Of a DNA stretch of 64,000 nucleotides, positions 44,559 to 56,374 are shown piece after piece (positions within the stretch are counted from its first letter, which is position 1; the number at the start of each line of letters is the position of its first letter). A program made the translations under genes and the position numbers. The DNA comes from Poecilobothrus nobilitatus (taxonomy: Eukaryota > Arthropoda > Insecta > Diptera > Dolichopodidae): NCBI GenBank assembly GCA_947095535.1, contig OX352774.1, positions 9,052,001-9,116,000 of the forward strand, in the 5' to 3' direction. Below the pieces are notes generated by a model, which was not told the origin of the DNA, did no database searches, and saw only the letters and a program-made list of their open reading frames with translations.

Positions 44559-45100
44559 TACATGGCTTAATCGACTCAGAATTCGATTCTGAGCCGATCC
44601 ATACCTTTGACACTATATCTAGCTCGACTCCTTTAAGGTGTCACAAACGTAATGGCAAATTTATTATACCCTTGAACATAGTTCATACGGGTATAAAAAA
44701 TGTCGAAGCGGTTGGTGTTGGTTGGTTTTTCGCCGGTTTTTATTGTGCACTTTATACATGTGTTTCAAACAATTTTTGAGATATCGGCACGAACTTTTAC
44801 CCTGAATGTGTTTTTAGCTTGGACCATTTTTTCTCAATAATTAAAAAACTGTCAAAAATTATCGCCACGAAAAAACGGCGAGAATAAATTAATAAACTGT
44901 ACCTAACATTTTTAATTTTATGTGTTTATATTTGTTTTATGTTTTTTTTTCTATTACAAGTAAGTAAGTGATTTCAACGTTTTTTAAATGGTGCTGATGT
45001 AAAAATGAAATTTTTAGGTAGTTTATTAAGGGAGTCAGTATGATAACGTAAATGTTTTTGAATCTATAGAATTTGTGCAATTGCACAGGGGATTTTCTAA

Positions 45101-46570
45101 TATTATAAATTATATAAAAAAAACTTTCAACTTCCCTGCTGATGTTGCTGTTCTACAAACTAGGATATTCACTTTGTTGAAAATTAATACAAACAAAGTA
45201 GACAGTACAGTATGTAAAACTAAATATTGAAGGTGCGAATTTCTAAATTGTTAATGTAATCGTAAATTTTTAGATTAAATTTATAGCAAAATTGGCTTTA
45301 AGATGACAAACCAACAAAATATTAAATTTTATTATGCAAATATAAATAAGAAATTTATAATTTTAGTACATGTAAGAATTCGAAAATTTAATTTTTTGTC
45401 CTTATAAAACGCTTTTATACGGTTTTCTTAGAATTTCTATTTCATTACAATTACTTTTATTAAACTATAAATTTTATAGTTTTGCTGTAATAAGAGATTA
45501 CATTATAAAAGGTTTTCTAGAATAATTTTGTGAATTTAAACTAAAATTATAGTCAACTTTTAAAAGATCATTTTAAAATTTGTTAAAATGTTACATCCAT
45601 AATTTTAAATAATATTTTTATTAATTTAAAAATTTTCAACTACAGAAAAAGTTTTTACCCTCTGTTTTGTTATCCTTATTTCTTTTTAAATCATAGAGTC
45701 TCCCCTAAATATTTCCACCAAATTAGGTCCGCTGCTTTTATTTTAGAATTTTTCTATGATAAGCTAATCATTCAGCTGCAGAAGAATTTCTCGTCGTCAG
45801 ATGTTGTTCGGTAGACCTGCCATCTGGTGTTCTGCGAATTTTATTCTAGAGTTATTGTCGCTATGTTTTTTGGCTCTTTTCTAAACGTATGTTCTTTGAA
45901 AAATTCAATTTAGACTTTTAACTCTAGGAAACTACTAAGCAAAAATTACTTTATTAATTTAGTAATTTATGTAATAATAAAGATTATGTTATTTTTTTCT
46001 AAAGTAAATTTTTGCATTTCAAATAGAACTTTGCGTCATGTCATAATTGACTTTTAAACTTTAGAAAAAACCATAAAACTTGAAGAGCGACTTACATTTT
46101 TTTAACATTGGAATTTTTTTTTAAAAATATTAAAAACTAAAAATTCTATTTATAAATTGGATAAAGTCCTTATACTACTACATACATTATGATATCTTAC
46201 AACCACCATTAGTCACCACATCAGCTAATTTTCAATATTTATGCGAGACTGTCTCTGAAACATCTTTTTAAATCTGTTACGTCAGATAAGAAATATGTTT
46301 TCGAAATTTAAAAGCAATTATCCACCTAAAGTAAGGAATTCAAAAGGAAAGCTATATTTATTCTCCACTATTGTTTTCTGCTTGTTCGAGGGCGATCTAA
46401 TTAATATTAAACGTCTTTTTATATTAACATAGTACTAAAGCTATAATAAATTTACTATTAAGTTTGAGACATTATAAATGTATAGGCTAAATATTTAAAA
46501 ATTAATTATATTCTTGATCAGGATTGAATTCTGAGTATATTTCGCTATAGTGCGTCTGCCAGTCTGTCCT
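45101..46570. other. A/T-rich stretch with one unassigned G+C-richer patch
   Basis: The patch 45,765-45,842 reads on the minus strand RRTPDGRSTEQHLTTRNSSA then AE and a stop, a protein-like composition. It is not recognised and may be a transposon relic. No other feature was seen. Confidence 0.3.
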
Positions 46571-46578
46571 CACGATAA

Positions 46579-46899
46579 CGATGTTTGCTTTTGAACTTTT
46601 ATAGATATATTGTAGGTAATGACACTTGCTCTATTGAACTTAAATTAATTATGCTTCCTCTTAAACAATTCCAACGTAACACCAGAGTAGCTGCAAGTGC
46701 TCATTTCTATACTGTGGAAATTCCAAGATGGTTTAAAACCGGCTATGGAAACTCAATTGTTGTGAGAACTGCTAAGATGTGGAACATGCTTTCATCTAAT
46801 GTATTCCCCTCTGTTAATAACGTTCCGTACTACAATTTCTTATTATTAATTCATGATCAAGATTTATTTAATCAATTCTATTTTCTTTCTCGTTACTAA
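46579..46899 (+). pseudogene. LINE reverse transcriptase C-terminus (RT-D)
   Basis: An open frame gives LLNFYRYIVG, MLPLKQFQRNTRVAASAHFY, VEIPRWFKTGYGNSIVVRTA and KMWNMLSSNVFP, then a stop at 46,897. Motif by motif this matches RT-C (IPRW...YG...VVRT.KMWN), with many replacements, so it is an older or different subfamily copy. It is 5'-truncated to the last ~100 codons. No poly-A tail directly follows, although A/T-rich DNA does. Confidence 0.75.
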
Positions 46900-49800
46900 T
46901 AAATTAACCGCCTTCATAAATCTATAATTAATGTAAGTTACAAGTTATAATTTTTATATTTAAATTGAAAATGTTTTCTATATTAAATCTTCCCATACAG
47001 CAAAAAAAAAAATTTAAAGTTTCTATAATTAGGTGCATTTTGCGTCTTAATAATTTTATAATATAAATTAGTTAGTAAATTAAACTTAAGTTATTAGCGA
47101 TAGAAAATAACAAAATTAATTATTATGCATATTGCAAATAAAAATTTAAAAAAAATTGCAAAACAATAAAACAAAAAAAAAACCAATAAGGTAACAATAA
47201 AAAAAAATAAACAACAACTGATTTTATTATAATTGAAAAAGTTTTTTTCAAGGGTAAACTTGACTTGCAAAACTTACTATATTACAATCAATTTCTAGAA
47301 GCTTGAGATGATTTTTGATGAATTTATGCACATACATAAATATACACATTCAATCATTCACTATGTAACTTTTATTGTATTATTTTGTTATTTTTATTTT
47401 TTTTAATCAATTGCTTTCTATTTCGTTCATTCTTATGCTTTTTAAAACTTGTTTATTACTTATGTTTTGTTCGATATCTTGAAATGTAGATCACACGTGA
47501 CTTTAGGATGAAAAAAAATATCATAATTTAAATTTGTCTCAATTTATGTTTAATTGGCAGTAGTAACTGAACAAAAGCAATAATATTTCTTTTAATGCAA
47601 CTTCTTTCGCTTTTTTTTTTCTGTTTTGTTCAATGCGAATAAATTTCTATTGTCAATCTGTCAAAATAATAACAAATTAATTATTATTAATTTGACATTA
47701 AATGTTTTTTTTTTAAAGAAAGAATGCATTTTTATGATAATGAATCGTATGTACTTATATTACGAAAAATAATTATGTATAATAATTATTCTTAAAATTT
47801 AATTGCCAACGTCAAGTGACACATAATAAAAATATATGTATGTAGTTAAGAATAGTATAAATTTTAGAAAACATCGGTCTCATTGGAAAATTACAAAAAA
47901 AATAGCGGAAAATCGGATCTGATAAAAATTATAATTTTCAATCTCATAAAAAATTTTCAAAAAATTGAAAAAATACTAAACTTTAGTTTAAAAAATAAAA
48001 TGAATTTTACAGAAAACCTACCAACCAAAAGATTGTATATATGTCATGTCGTTAATGTAAGTTATCTTTTTTTTTCTAAATAACAAATTCAATTTAAAAA
48101 ATTTACAAGCTTTTTTATTCTACTTTGATTAAATTTTCCCGGATTTACTTTATTCTACATTGATTAAATTCCTACGGAAAATAGAATGAACTATATCTGA
48201 TTGATTCTTTCAAGACTTCTCTTTCGTGGTTTGTTTTTAGCTTTAGTAATAAGTAGTATAGGGCATCCATTAAGTCATTACTCATTATCATATTAGTCTT
48301 AGCTTGAGTTCTTAAATAATTATTATCACTAAATCACAATCACTGGCCAAACCTATGATTTGTGGGCATATCTCACTTAGCGATGTTGTCTCAGATAACA
48401 TGTTTACTATTCAAGTTTACTTAGATCTTTCAGCAAGTCGCTGACGATTTTATTCGAAAAACTGTTTTGCTAGATTTTGCTTGCTAGATTTCGCAAACTA
48501 GTTTTCGCAGTGTTTGACCGAACCATCTTCATTTTTTTTTGTGTCATCTCATAGCCAAACATTTTTTGCATTGTTCTTCGTCATATTTCTTAATTTGGAA
48601 TCGTATTCCGCCATTATATCTTCATGTAGCGGCGAAAGTAGCAGTTAATATATGCCTGTTGTTTTTTATTATGCTATTTGTGATCTTTCATGACCGTTTA
48701 CGGGATTATAAGAGAACAAATTTAATATTTCTGTCGAAAAGACTTAATTTGGTACGCAAAGAAATTGAGTTCGTTTGTCATACTGAACCAAAGGGGATCA
48801 AGGGGAAGAGATAACACAAATAGTTCAGACTTTACATGATTCATGAAATGGTACAGATGCGTGATTCGATATCAAGTTTAATTCTTTCATTTACGGTTAA
48901 AATACTATCGATATAGTCAAACTATTCAACTACTGATATTTGAACTAGAAGTATTAATTGGTAGATAAACTCGCAAAATTTAGTTTGAAGCTCTTCATTC
49001 ATAGGCAGTACGATATATATAATATCATATTACAATTATGATATTAACTATTATACAATATAAACTATATTACGATATAAATTACTAACATTGGATATCA
49101 TCTAAATGGAGTTTAAACTCAAAATTTTTTGATTGAACGGTTAAAGCACTTTAACGATTCCACCTTTAATCAGATTTATCACTAAATTATCATAATAAAT
49201 TTGAATGAAAAAAAAAAAAAAATTGAGTTAATCGCAACTTTAAGTTTTAAAATGAATCTCTTTAAAAAGACTTCATTAAAATGTATTAATTTTTTTTTTT
49301 AACTCATAGTTTTCTTTGCATTTTGAAAACATTAACATAAAAAAATACCATAAAAACGATTTTCAAATTTCAATTACCCTAATTTTAAGTATTTTTTTAA
49401 AAAAGAAACTTTTCATATAATGCACATACATATATTTATATATGTTATATATGCACATCAAATTCGTGATGTACATAAAAATATAACTTATATATAATAT
49501 AAATTTTAAAAACGCATTTATTTTATCTGTTAATCATAAGTAGTTCTTAGTAACTTAGTTTTCAATCACTTTCAATTATTGTTTTTAACTTTATTCTCCT
49601 ACAAAAAAAACGTACCACTTTATGTTTCAAATTTATTAACAGTAATTGAAATATTATTGAATATTTGCAAAAATACGGCAACACAATGGTAAAGAAATAT
49701 CGTCGTATATGTTAGAGAAAAATCATTTTTTAGATTTCAATAAATTTCGTTATTGCTGTTACAAGTGATTTTAATATGATTTTAAGCATACAACATAAAT

Positions 49801-50164
49801 CTGATGACTTTTGACTGACTAATCTGAGAAAAAAATAATAAAAATATAATACCTACATATTTATAAATCAATTGAATAAGTTAAAATAAATTTTTGAATT
49901 GACTACAGAGAGTTAAAAAAATTGTCGAATACCGCGCCATAAATCAATCAAGTTAAAAGTGCAATATAAAGTTTAGTAATCTGTACAATGAAAAATATGT
50001 GAAACGAAAAAGACAATGAGAATTTTTAATTTTTTTCAAACAATTGATTTATGGAAAAAAAATTTACGATTACAACTTACAATAGAAATATTATTACAGT
50101 ATTCTACCAATTCAACAAACTATTGCATATTTTTAGCACATTTAAAGAAAATAAAAATTTAAAA

Positions 50165-50470
50165 ATTTCGTTTATTAGTTTAATTCTATCCGTCCGCCTG
50201 CTTACAAAATTTCTACACTACCTATAAAAGAAAATTAAATTTTAAACGGATCTAACAATTATAAAAATATTTTATACGATTCCAACCGCAGGAGTGCTAC
50301 AACCTCAATAGGGAAACTGAAACTGAAAATTGAAAAAAATGTGTACACTATAATAGTTAGAAAGTTTATTGAAATGTTAAGAGGGGAAAAATCTTAAAGA
50401 GTAAAGATAATTTACTTGAATTATTTTTTGTGTTCGCTCCCGTTTGAAGAATGAAAAAAAATTGGCATCT
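50165..50470 (-). mobile_element. Eroded family-D copy (D8)
   Basis: TTAATTCTATCCGTCCGCCTGCTTAC, given here as TTAATTCTATCCGTCCGCC + TGCTTAC, then AAAATTTCTACACTACC, corresponds to the D7 junction CTATCCATCCGTCCG..GTTTACAAAACTTCTATACC. The microsatellite is reduced to two units. The homology fades after about 300 bp. Confidence 0.4.
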
Positions 50471-51403
50471 TTGCAAATTTTTCAAAGTTAAGAGGTAAAA
50501 ATTAAAATTAAAAAATTGTATTTTTTACATATTGTGTTAACGTATCTTCGTTATTAATTGCAGTAGATAATATGAATAAAATTAAAGAAAGTATCGTTTC
50601 ATTTTTCAGAAAATTCAGAAAATACTTTTCAAATACTGCTTTATTTTAAGTTTCAAATACTGCTTTTAGCTTACATTGATTTTTCTACAATTGATTAATT
50701 TGCCATTCCATTTGAGGTAACATTAAATGAATTGAACATGTCGGTTAACATTTCAATGATTTCTATATTGAAGGGAAACATATTTTTTTTTTATATTTTT
50801 TTTTTTTTTGAAATATGTAGTTTTTGTTTTTAACTTAAAAAAAAAAAAAATAACATTTCCTTTTATTTTTTAGATGTATATTTAAAGAGTATTATAATAT
50901 TATACAAAATGATCTGAAGTCTTATGAATGACTTCCGATGTGGAACTGATTATGAACAAGTATATATGGAAAATATTAAATAGAAAACAATAATATAAAT
51001 TTATATTCGGTTCAGTACGAGTCCAATTTATATTGTATTGATTCTAATTTTATATTCAGAGTCGAGGTCTGGGTCATATTTTTATTTTTAATTTTTTTTT
51101 ATTTTTTGTTTTATGTTTTGTGGTTTTTTCATTGTATACTTTAACAACTGTTTTTATATGAATGCATTAAAATAAAAATTACATTTCAAGATTCTATTAC
51201 AAAAAAAAAATTTAAAAAAAAAGTTGCAATACAATTTGTCGCAATTTTTATTATTATAAGATTTTTAGTACGTTTCAAAAGAAAAACTTTAAAAATATTT
51301 TCTAGCTTAATTTTGTTAGTTAATCCATCTAACCATAAATCTGTTTATCGGAAAAGGAAATTTATTCTTACTTCAATATAATTTTTCGTAATAACATTTT
51401 TAG

Positions 51404-51478
51404 CCGATTGTGGAAGAATACAGACGCATACGTTATGGAACTAAAACCCCCCAAGAAGAAAAACACTTTTCACTTTAA
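51404..51478 (+). other. Candidate terminal exon or coding relic, 75 nt (speculative)
   Basis: A G+C-richer island after an acceptor-like AATAACATTTTTAG (AG at 51,402-51,403). The frame PIVEEYRRIRYGTKTPQEEK HFSL runs 24 codons to TAA at 51,476-51,478. Charged and mixed residues contrast with chance frames nearby. An AATAAA lies near 51,664. If real it would be the C-terminal exon of a plus-strand gene. I cannot name a protein, and a transposon relic is possible. Confidence 0.25.
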
Positions 51479-52667
51479 TAGTTACAACGCAAGTTAATAC
51501 TTCGATCTAATCTGAAGAAGTCAAAGTTAGGGGTTTTTTTTTTAAGTTTCCAAAATTACGACAAATATGACATAATTAATTTAGCGAAATTTTCAAAACC
51601 ATCCGCATAAACCTAACTGCTTACAGTTAGAAATTTGAAATTTTGGGACGAGTTAAATCTTACAAATAAATATAAATGACTTCAGAATAAATTACTGTAT
51701 AATATGTATCCTCTCGCTACATATAGAAGCTACATTTTGATTAAAAGATTAAAATTAAGGTTCTAACATTACAAATATTTTAAAGTATTTCTTTCCTTTG
51801 GATGCCCTAAACCAGTTTTTGTTTTTTATAGTTCTTCTGTTCTTCCATTTTCTAAATATTTTTCTTTTATGTTCTGTTTTATGCATTTACTAACTAAAAT
51901 TAAGTTTATGCTATTACGACAAAAAAAACTTGCACTATTAACTTATTTAATTATAATCAATCTCCAAATTAGATGTGAATAAAGACTTTATTAATACGAA
52001 CAAATAATTAAACAAAACTTGAAAGAGTTGACTGTAACAAAAAATACAGATCTAGGGTAAAATATAATCGAAAAGAAAATTTAAAAAAAAAATTTCATTA
52101 TAATTTAATTATAATTTAAAATTTAAATAAATTAAAAATATTATTATTTTCTAATTTAGAGCTTAAATGAATTTAATTTGAAAATTTAAGAATTTTCTAT
52201 TTATTATTCAATCTTGGACGCATTGAATAGAAAACTTCTATAAACATTATTAAAACTAATATTACATACATACATATTATGTATACAAGCAAAAAAAAAT
52301 AAAATTATCTACCACCATAATATTTATTGGCAAACAATATTTTTAACCACTGACTACCAATAAATTTTTAAACATTTAAAATATTAATATTTTTCCAAAA
52401 ATTAAATTTTCTCATTTTCAAATGAAAAACCAACAAAAAAAAAATATAAAAAAAAAAAAACCAAAGAAAACGAGGAAGAGTGCAGTAGAGTAAACTGTGT
52501 CAACTCTGGGATACCCGTATGAACGTAATATATCCTGTTTCTATAAAACTTGATCATTTTTTAAAAACATTCAGATGTTTTAGTACCGAACTACAGAGAT
52601 ATATTTATGTAAATTGTGGAGTTGTATGACAGCTACCTATTGGAATGTGGAGTTGTATGAATCTATT

Positions 52668-53440
52668 ACGCCTAGCTTCATTAAGTTCCAAGAGGTGCAA
52701 GAAACCTGAACCGGCTGCTCTAGACGAACCAAATTTTACAAAAGTTGTTGGCCTATAACTCGACACCTCTTTACTAAATTTCAGGTTCCTAACTTCATAG
52801 ACACTGAGTTATTCTCATTTAAACGGATAAGTTGTATGGCAGCTACCCGAACCCGTCGCACCACCACAACCAAATTTTGCAAAAGTGGTTGCCATAAAAT
52901 TTGATCATCATTTGCAAGATTTCAGACGCCTAGCTTTATTAAGTTCGAAGAGGTGCAAGAAGCCTGAACCGGCTGCTCTAGACCAACCAAATTTTACAAA
53001 AGTTGTTGGCATGTAACTCGACACCTCTTTACTAAATTTCAGATTCCTAGCTTCAATAAACACTGAGTTATTCTCATTTAAACGGAGAAGTTGTATGGCA
53101 GCTACCCGAACCCGTCGCACCACCACAACCAAATTTTGCAAAAGTGGTTGCCATAAAATTTGATCATCATTTGCAAGATTTCAGACGCCTAGCTTTATTA
53201 AGTTCGAAGAGGTGCAAGAAGCCTGAACCGGCTGCTCTAGACCAACCAAATTTTACAAAAGTTGTTGGCCTGTAACTCGACACCCTGTTACTAAATATCA
53301 GGTTGCTAGGTTCAATAGACACTGAGTTATTCTCATTTAAACGGAGAAGTTGTATGGCAGCTACCCGAATCCGCAGCACCACCACAACCAAATTTTACAG
53401 AAGTTGTTGCCATAAAACTTCATCATCATTTGCAAAATTT
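52668..53440 (+). repeat. Three ~259-bp tandem units in M3
   Basis: Unit starts at about 52,668, 52,927 and 53,186, each 259 bp apart. Homologous to the units in M1 and M2. Confidence 0.85.
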
Positions 53441-53618
53441 CAGAAACCTAGCTTGAATAGATACTGAGTTATTTCTATATAAAGATAGCAGTTGTATGGC
53501 AGCTACTCGAACCCGCCGACCGAAAATGTTGGATTTAAATAGCAAAACTAACAATTTTGCAAAAGTGCCGTAAAAAAAATTTCAGCCTCCTAGCTCCTTT
53601 ATTTTTTGAGTTATCGTG

Positions 53619-53648
53619 TGGACGGACGGACGGACGGACGGACGGACG
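53619..53648 (+). repeat. (GGAC)n microsatellite of M3
   Basis: About seven GGAC units at the conserved junction, followed by TACATGGCTTAATCGACTCA. Confidence 0.9.
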
Positions 53649-53788
53649 TACATGGCTTAATCGACTCATATTCGATTCTGAGCCGATCCATACCTTTGAC
53701 ACTATATCTAGCTCGACTCCTTTAAGGTGTCACAAACGTAATGGCAAATTTATTATACCCTTGAACATAGTTCATACGGGTATAAAAA

Positions 53789-54656
53789 AAAGTTTGAAAT
53801 TAAAATTGCATAAACTTTATACCAACTATCAACTGTAAATGTAAATGTAAATATTCAGTAATAAGCAACAAAAAAGAAAAAAAAACAGAGGGAAATTTTT
53901 GCCAACCAATGTATTGTCAAATTTAACCACAAATTCGGGAAATAGAAATTATGGTATAGGAAAATTTCAATACTAATTTGTAATGCATAAAAATAAAAAA
54001 GGAAATTAAATTCAATTTTAATTTCAAATAAATTTTATCCACAGAACAGATGTCCTTATTCTGATAGAAGAATAAATTTAAAGATTATTATGAACATCTG
54101 TGGATTCTTTAACTGTTGCAAAATTCAATTGTAGAATAAAATTTGTAGTTTTTTTTTTGCAAAGAATTTTTAAATAAAAATTTTTAGAAAAATAAAGAAA
54201 AAAAAAAGAAAACTTTTGAAAAAAATATTTTATTTAAGTTTATCGCAACAAAATGTCTTTCCTTTTTTGGAGTTATTTTATTTTAGAAAAGAAAAACTTA
54301 TTTTCTCTTTAGTTGTCTTTCATAAGAATGTTTTTATAGTTAAATAAAAAAAAAAACTTGAATAGTTATTCAAAAATAAAGAAATAAAATAAAAATAAAA
54401 CTAAAATGTCTAGTGTTGATAAATATTTTTAATATCTTAAATCTCAGACTATTTTTTGCTTAAAGTAATTCACGTAAAAGCAAAAGTTTTTTTCTTTCCC
54501 AAATAGTTGGTATCTTTTAGTTAAATAATAGAATGCAATATATATATAATATTAATTCAATTTCAAAGAGAATTTAGGAAGTTTTCACTTTTTTATTGAA
54601 TAAAACTTGTTTTCCATAAAGAATTTAATGGCTCAGTAATGAAAAAATATCAAAAA
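53789..54656. other. A/T-rich stretch, no gene recognised
   Basis: Homopolymer-rich. No features noticed. Confidence 0.5.
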
Positions 54657-55726
54657 TCTATAATATAATAGATAATACACAAGATGTTGGCGAGACCTTG
54701 CCAACATGTAAAAAAATATATTTTATATCTATAATGAAACACTCACACTGAATGTAAAGTAAACTGGCAATGATGATATTTCTGTATATTTATTTAATAA
54801 TTTAAAATTTTATTACCAGAGACACAAATCTTTGACTCAAAGTATTATCAAGAGACATAAACCGTTAATTAAAAATATAAATTAATTTAGTAAATATTAT
54901 TACCAGAGACCAAATTTTCCACTAGAAGTATTATCAGAGACACAAACCGTTCATTAAAAGTTAGTACAGTCAAAAAAGGTGAAGTACATACATAAAAAAC
55001 ACATTTTCAATAAAAATAAATTCAGCAAATTTTTAATTTTTAAATTTGACCGCCACATCCATTATGAACTGGTCGCAGCGGTAAATTAAAAATAAATTAT
55101 TAATCTTCTGTTGGCGTTTTCAATCTTTGTTTTGAAAAAAAAAAATAAAAATAGGTACTCTTAATAAAATTATAACACCAGAAAATGAAAAGAGCAAAGT
55201 TTATAGTAAGTCTCATATTTATAAGAAAAAAATTATAGGCCGATTTTATTCTTGATTTTGTTTTCATTAGTATAAAAGCTGGTAAAGGCTCGTAACAGAC
55301 TTTAAAGTAGTTTTGTTTATTTAGGTTGAAATTTAGATTTTTAACATAAAACATAACATAAAATATTCGAAATTTTTTTATTAATATAAAATTCGGCAGA
55401 CCTAAATATTTATATTTCATAACAGAAGTCAGAAACTTACTAAATATTATAGAAACGGATATTTTTCTTAAAAAAAAAAAAAAAATAACATAGAAAATAT
55501 CATTTTAGAAGCCTTCTCTCACAATAGATTCATAATTTTGTACTAATTTATTATTAGACCATTAAATTAAAATGCTGTCGAAAACGACCATCACAAAAAA
55601 AGCCCCCAAAAATTTATGAAATTTCATTATCAGAGACATGAATCTTTTATTAAATATACCAAAGACCTCTTCCAAAGTACATTTAAATAAAATAAATTCA
55701 GCAAATTTTTTTCAAGCAAAAAAAAA

Positions 55727-55800
55727 CAAGTAAAAGTAACAGTAAGTCGATACAACCGACTTATTTATACCCTATACCTAAAAAATTCAAATTAAATTAA
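55727..55800 (+). mobile_element. Fragment of element type E inside C3
   Basis: CAAGTAAAAGTAACAGTAAG, TCGATACAACCGACTTATTT then ATACCCTATACCT matches the left end of E1 at 31,293. Here the subterminal TATACCC is better preserved than in E1. Only the end is present. Confidence 0.55.
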
Positions 55801-55934
55801 AAATCCATAAGTTATTTTAGTTAGGTACTTAATATACCTAAGCTAAAAAAAAATACATGTAATAATCCCTTCCTTAATACAGGTAGTAAGGGAGTCAGTA
55901 TGATAACGTAAATGTTTTTGAATCTATAGAAATT

Positions 55935-55946
55935 GTGCAATTGCAC
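55935..55946 (+). terminator. Rolling-circle terminator hairpin of C3
   Basis: GTGCAATTGCAC is a perfect 12-base palindrome, ten bases before CTAG. It is identical in C2 and changed to TGCGATTGCGCA in C1. Confidence 0.65.
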
Positions 55947-56236
55947 AGGGGATTTTCTAGTAAAATATATAGTTATATGTAGATAAAATAACTATTTTGA
56001 AGTTGAAGTTGAAGTTTCTTTCATCAATATTGTGACCTCAACTGTTTCATTACTAAAATTCATACTTAAAAGAATAAAAATTTAATTAAATTTGATGACT
56101 GAATAACCAATGATTTGAACTAATTTGTTGTTATTGATGTGTTGCTTGTTAGAAAACATAGATAATTTATTCTTACACCTTGTTCCTGCTCCAGTTCAAT
56201 GAAACGCTTGTTTATCATAGCGAGTTATTTGGCCAG

Positions 56237-56374
56237 TTAATACCCATATAAAAAATCGGATGATGCTTCCCTCTTTAGGACTTTAAAGATATCTTCCCAG
56301 CAACTCTCCCCTACGCATACATTGGAATTCCAAAATCCAATGTCAGGTATTGGAAAAGTACGTCTTGCACTGGC
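56237..56374 (-). pseudogene. Unrecognised coding-like fragment, possibly a decayed gene or transposon
   Basis: The least A/T-rich patch of this region. The minus strand is open for 45 codons: ASARRTFPIPDIGFWNSNVC, VGESCWEDIFKVLKREASSD, FLYGY, stop. After two stops the same frame reopens as MINKRFIELEQEQGVRINYL. Trp, Cys, Asp and Glu content is much higher than in chance frames here. An acceptor-like TTGCTTCATTAAG precedes it, and G|GTATTA could be a donor. It is either an exon with decayed surroundings or a dead transposon gene. No family was recognised. Confidence 0.3.

Larger units (their letters stand above)
43101..44698 (+). mobile_element. mini-me/Helentron-like element M2 (nested in C2)
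   Basis: Has the same ends as M1: AAAAAACGAGGAAGAGTGCA at the left, subterminal ATACCCGTATGAAC at about 43,148, and right GTTCATACGGGTAT at 44,681-44,694 in the TTATACCC...GGGTATAA hairpin. It contains one 307-type and two 259-type units, and a short (GGAC)n tract at 44,541-44,558. It lacks the reversed 5' end that extends M1. Sequence agreement with M1 is very high over long stretches, so insertion or duplication is recent. Confidence 0.8.
41847..45100 (+). mobile_element. Helitron-like element C2, interrupted by M2
   Basis: The 5' end is TCTATAATATAATACACAAG (41,847). The 3' end has hairpin GTGCAATTGCAC (45,075-45,086), ten bases, and CTAA (45,097-45,100), matching the CTRR rule. The ~1.25-kb left part aligns closely with C3 (GATGTTGGCGAGACCTTGCC; ACCAGAGACACAAATCTTTG; GGCCGATTTAATTCTTG). 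Element M2 is inserted at about 43,101, so the real element is near 1.65 kb. Three ATTACCAGAGACACAAA-like motifs in the left half form a loose internal repeat. No protein is encoded. Confidence 0.7.
46900..52466. other. Long A/T-rich stretch with few features
   Basis: Holds an eroded family-D scrap near 50.2 kb and a candidate terminal exon at 51.4 kb. A 91-codon frame at 48,539-48,814 (with a hydrophobic middle) has no recognisable domain, and I do not call it. 48,340-48,480 is slightly G+C-richer but uninterpretable. Confidence 0.4.
52467..53788 (+). mobile_element. mini-me/Helentron-like element M3
   Basis: The left end is AAAACGAGGAAGAGTGCAGT, with subterminal ATACCCGTATGAAC (52,511-52,524). 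The right end has GTTCATACGGGTAT (53,770-53,783) in the conserved hairpin. It contains three ~259-type units (CGCCTAGCTT or ACGCCTAGCT starts near 52,668, 52,927 and 53,186) and no 307-type unit. A (GGAC)n tract lies at 53,619-53,648. The first unit is followed by a small scrambled duplication, ATTGGAATGTGGAGTTGTAT. Compared with M1 and M2, internal repeat number is the main difference. Confidence 0.8.
54657..55960 (+). mobile_element. Helitron-like element C3 with canonical ends
   Basis: The 5' end is A|TCTATAATATAATAGATAA (54,657). The 3' end has hairpin GTGCAATTGCAC (55,935-55,946), the ten bases AGGGGATTTT, and CTAG (55,957-55,960) followed by T. It aligns with C2 over most of the left 1.05 kb and again over the last ~75 bp (GGGAGTCAGTATGATAACGT). 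Between these, at 55,727, it carries a fragment of element type E. No protein is encoded. Confidence 0.75.

Noticed and set aside
44528..44779. Plus-strand frames across the GGAC tract of M2 (and 53,557-53,838 in M3) as a repeat protein
   Set aside because: They only read through the microsatellite and conserved 3' core. Length changes with the GGAC count and there is no consistent start.
48539..48814. 91-codon frame with a hydrophobic middle as a small membrane protein
   Set aside because: No initiator context, homologue or neighbouring signal. Such hydrophobic frames arise readily from T-rich DNA.
55100..55420. 106-codon minus-strand frame as a gene
   Set aside because: It lies inside Helitron-like C3, is not maintained in the aligned part of C2, and is Phe/Asn/Lys-rich.
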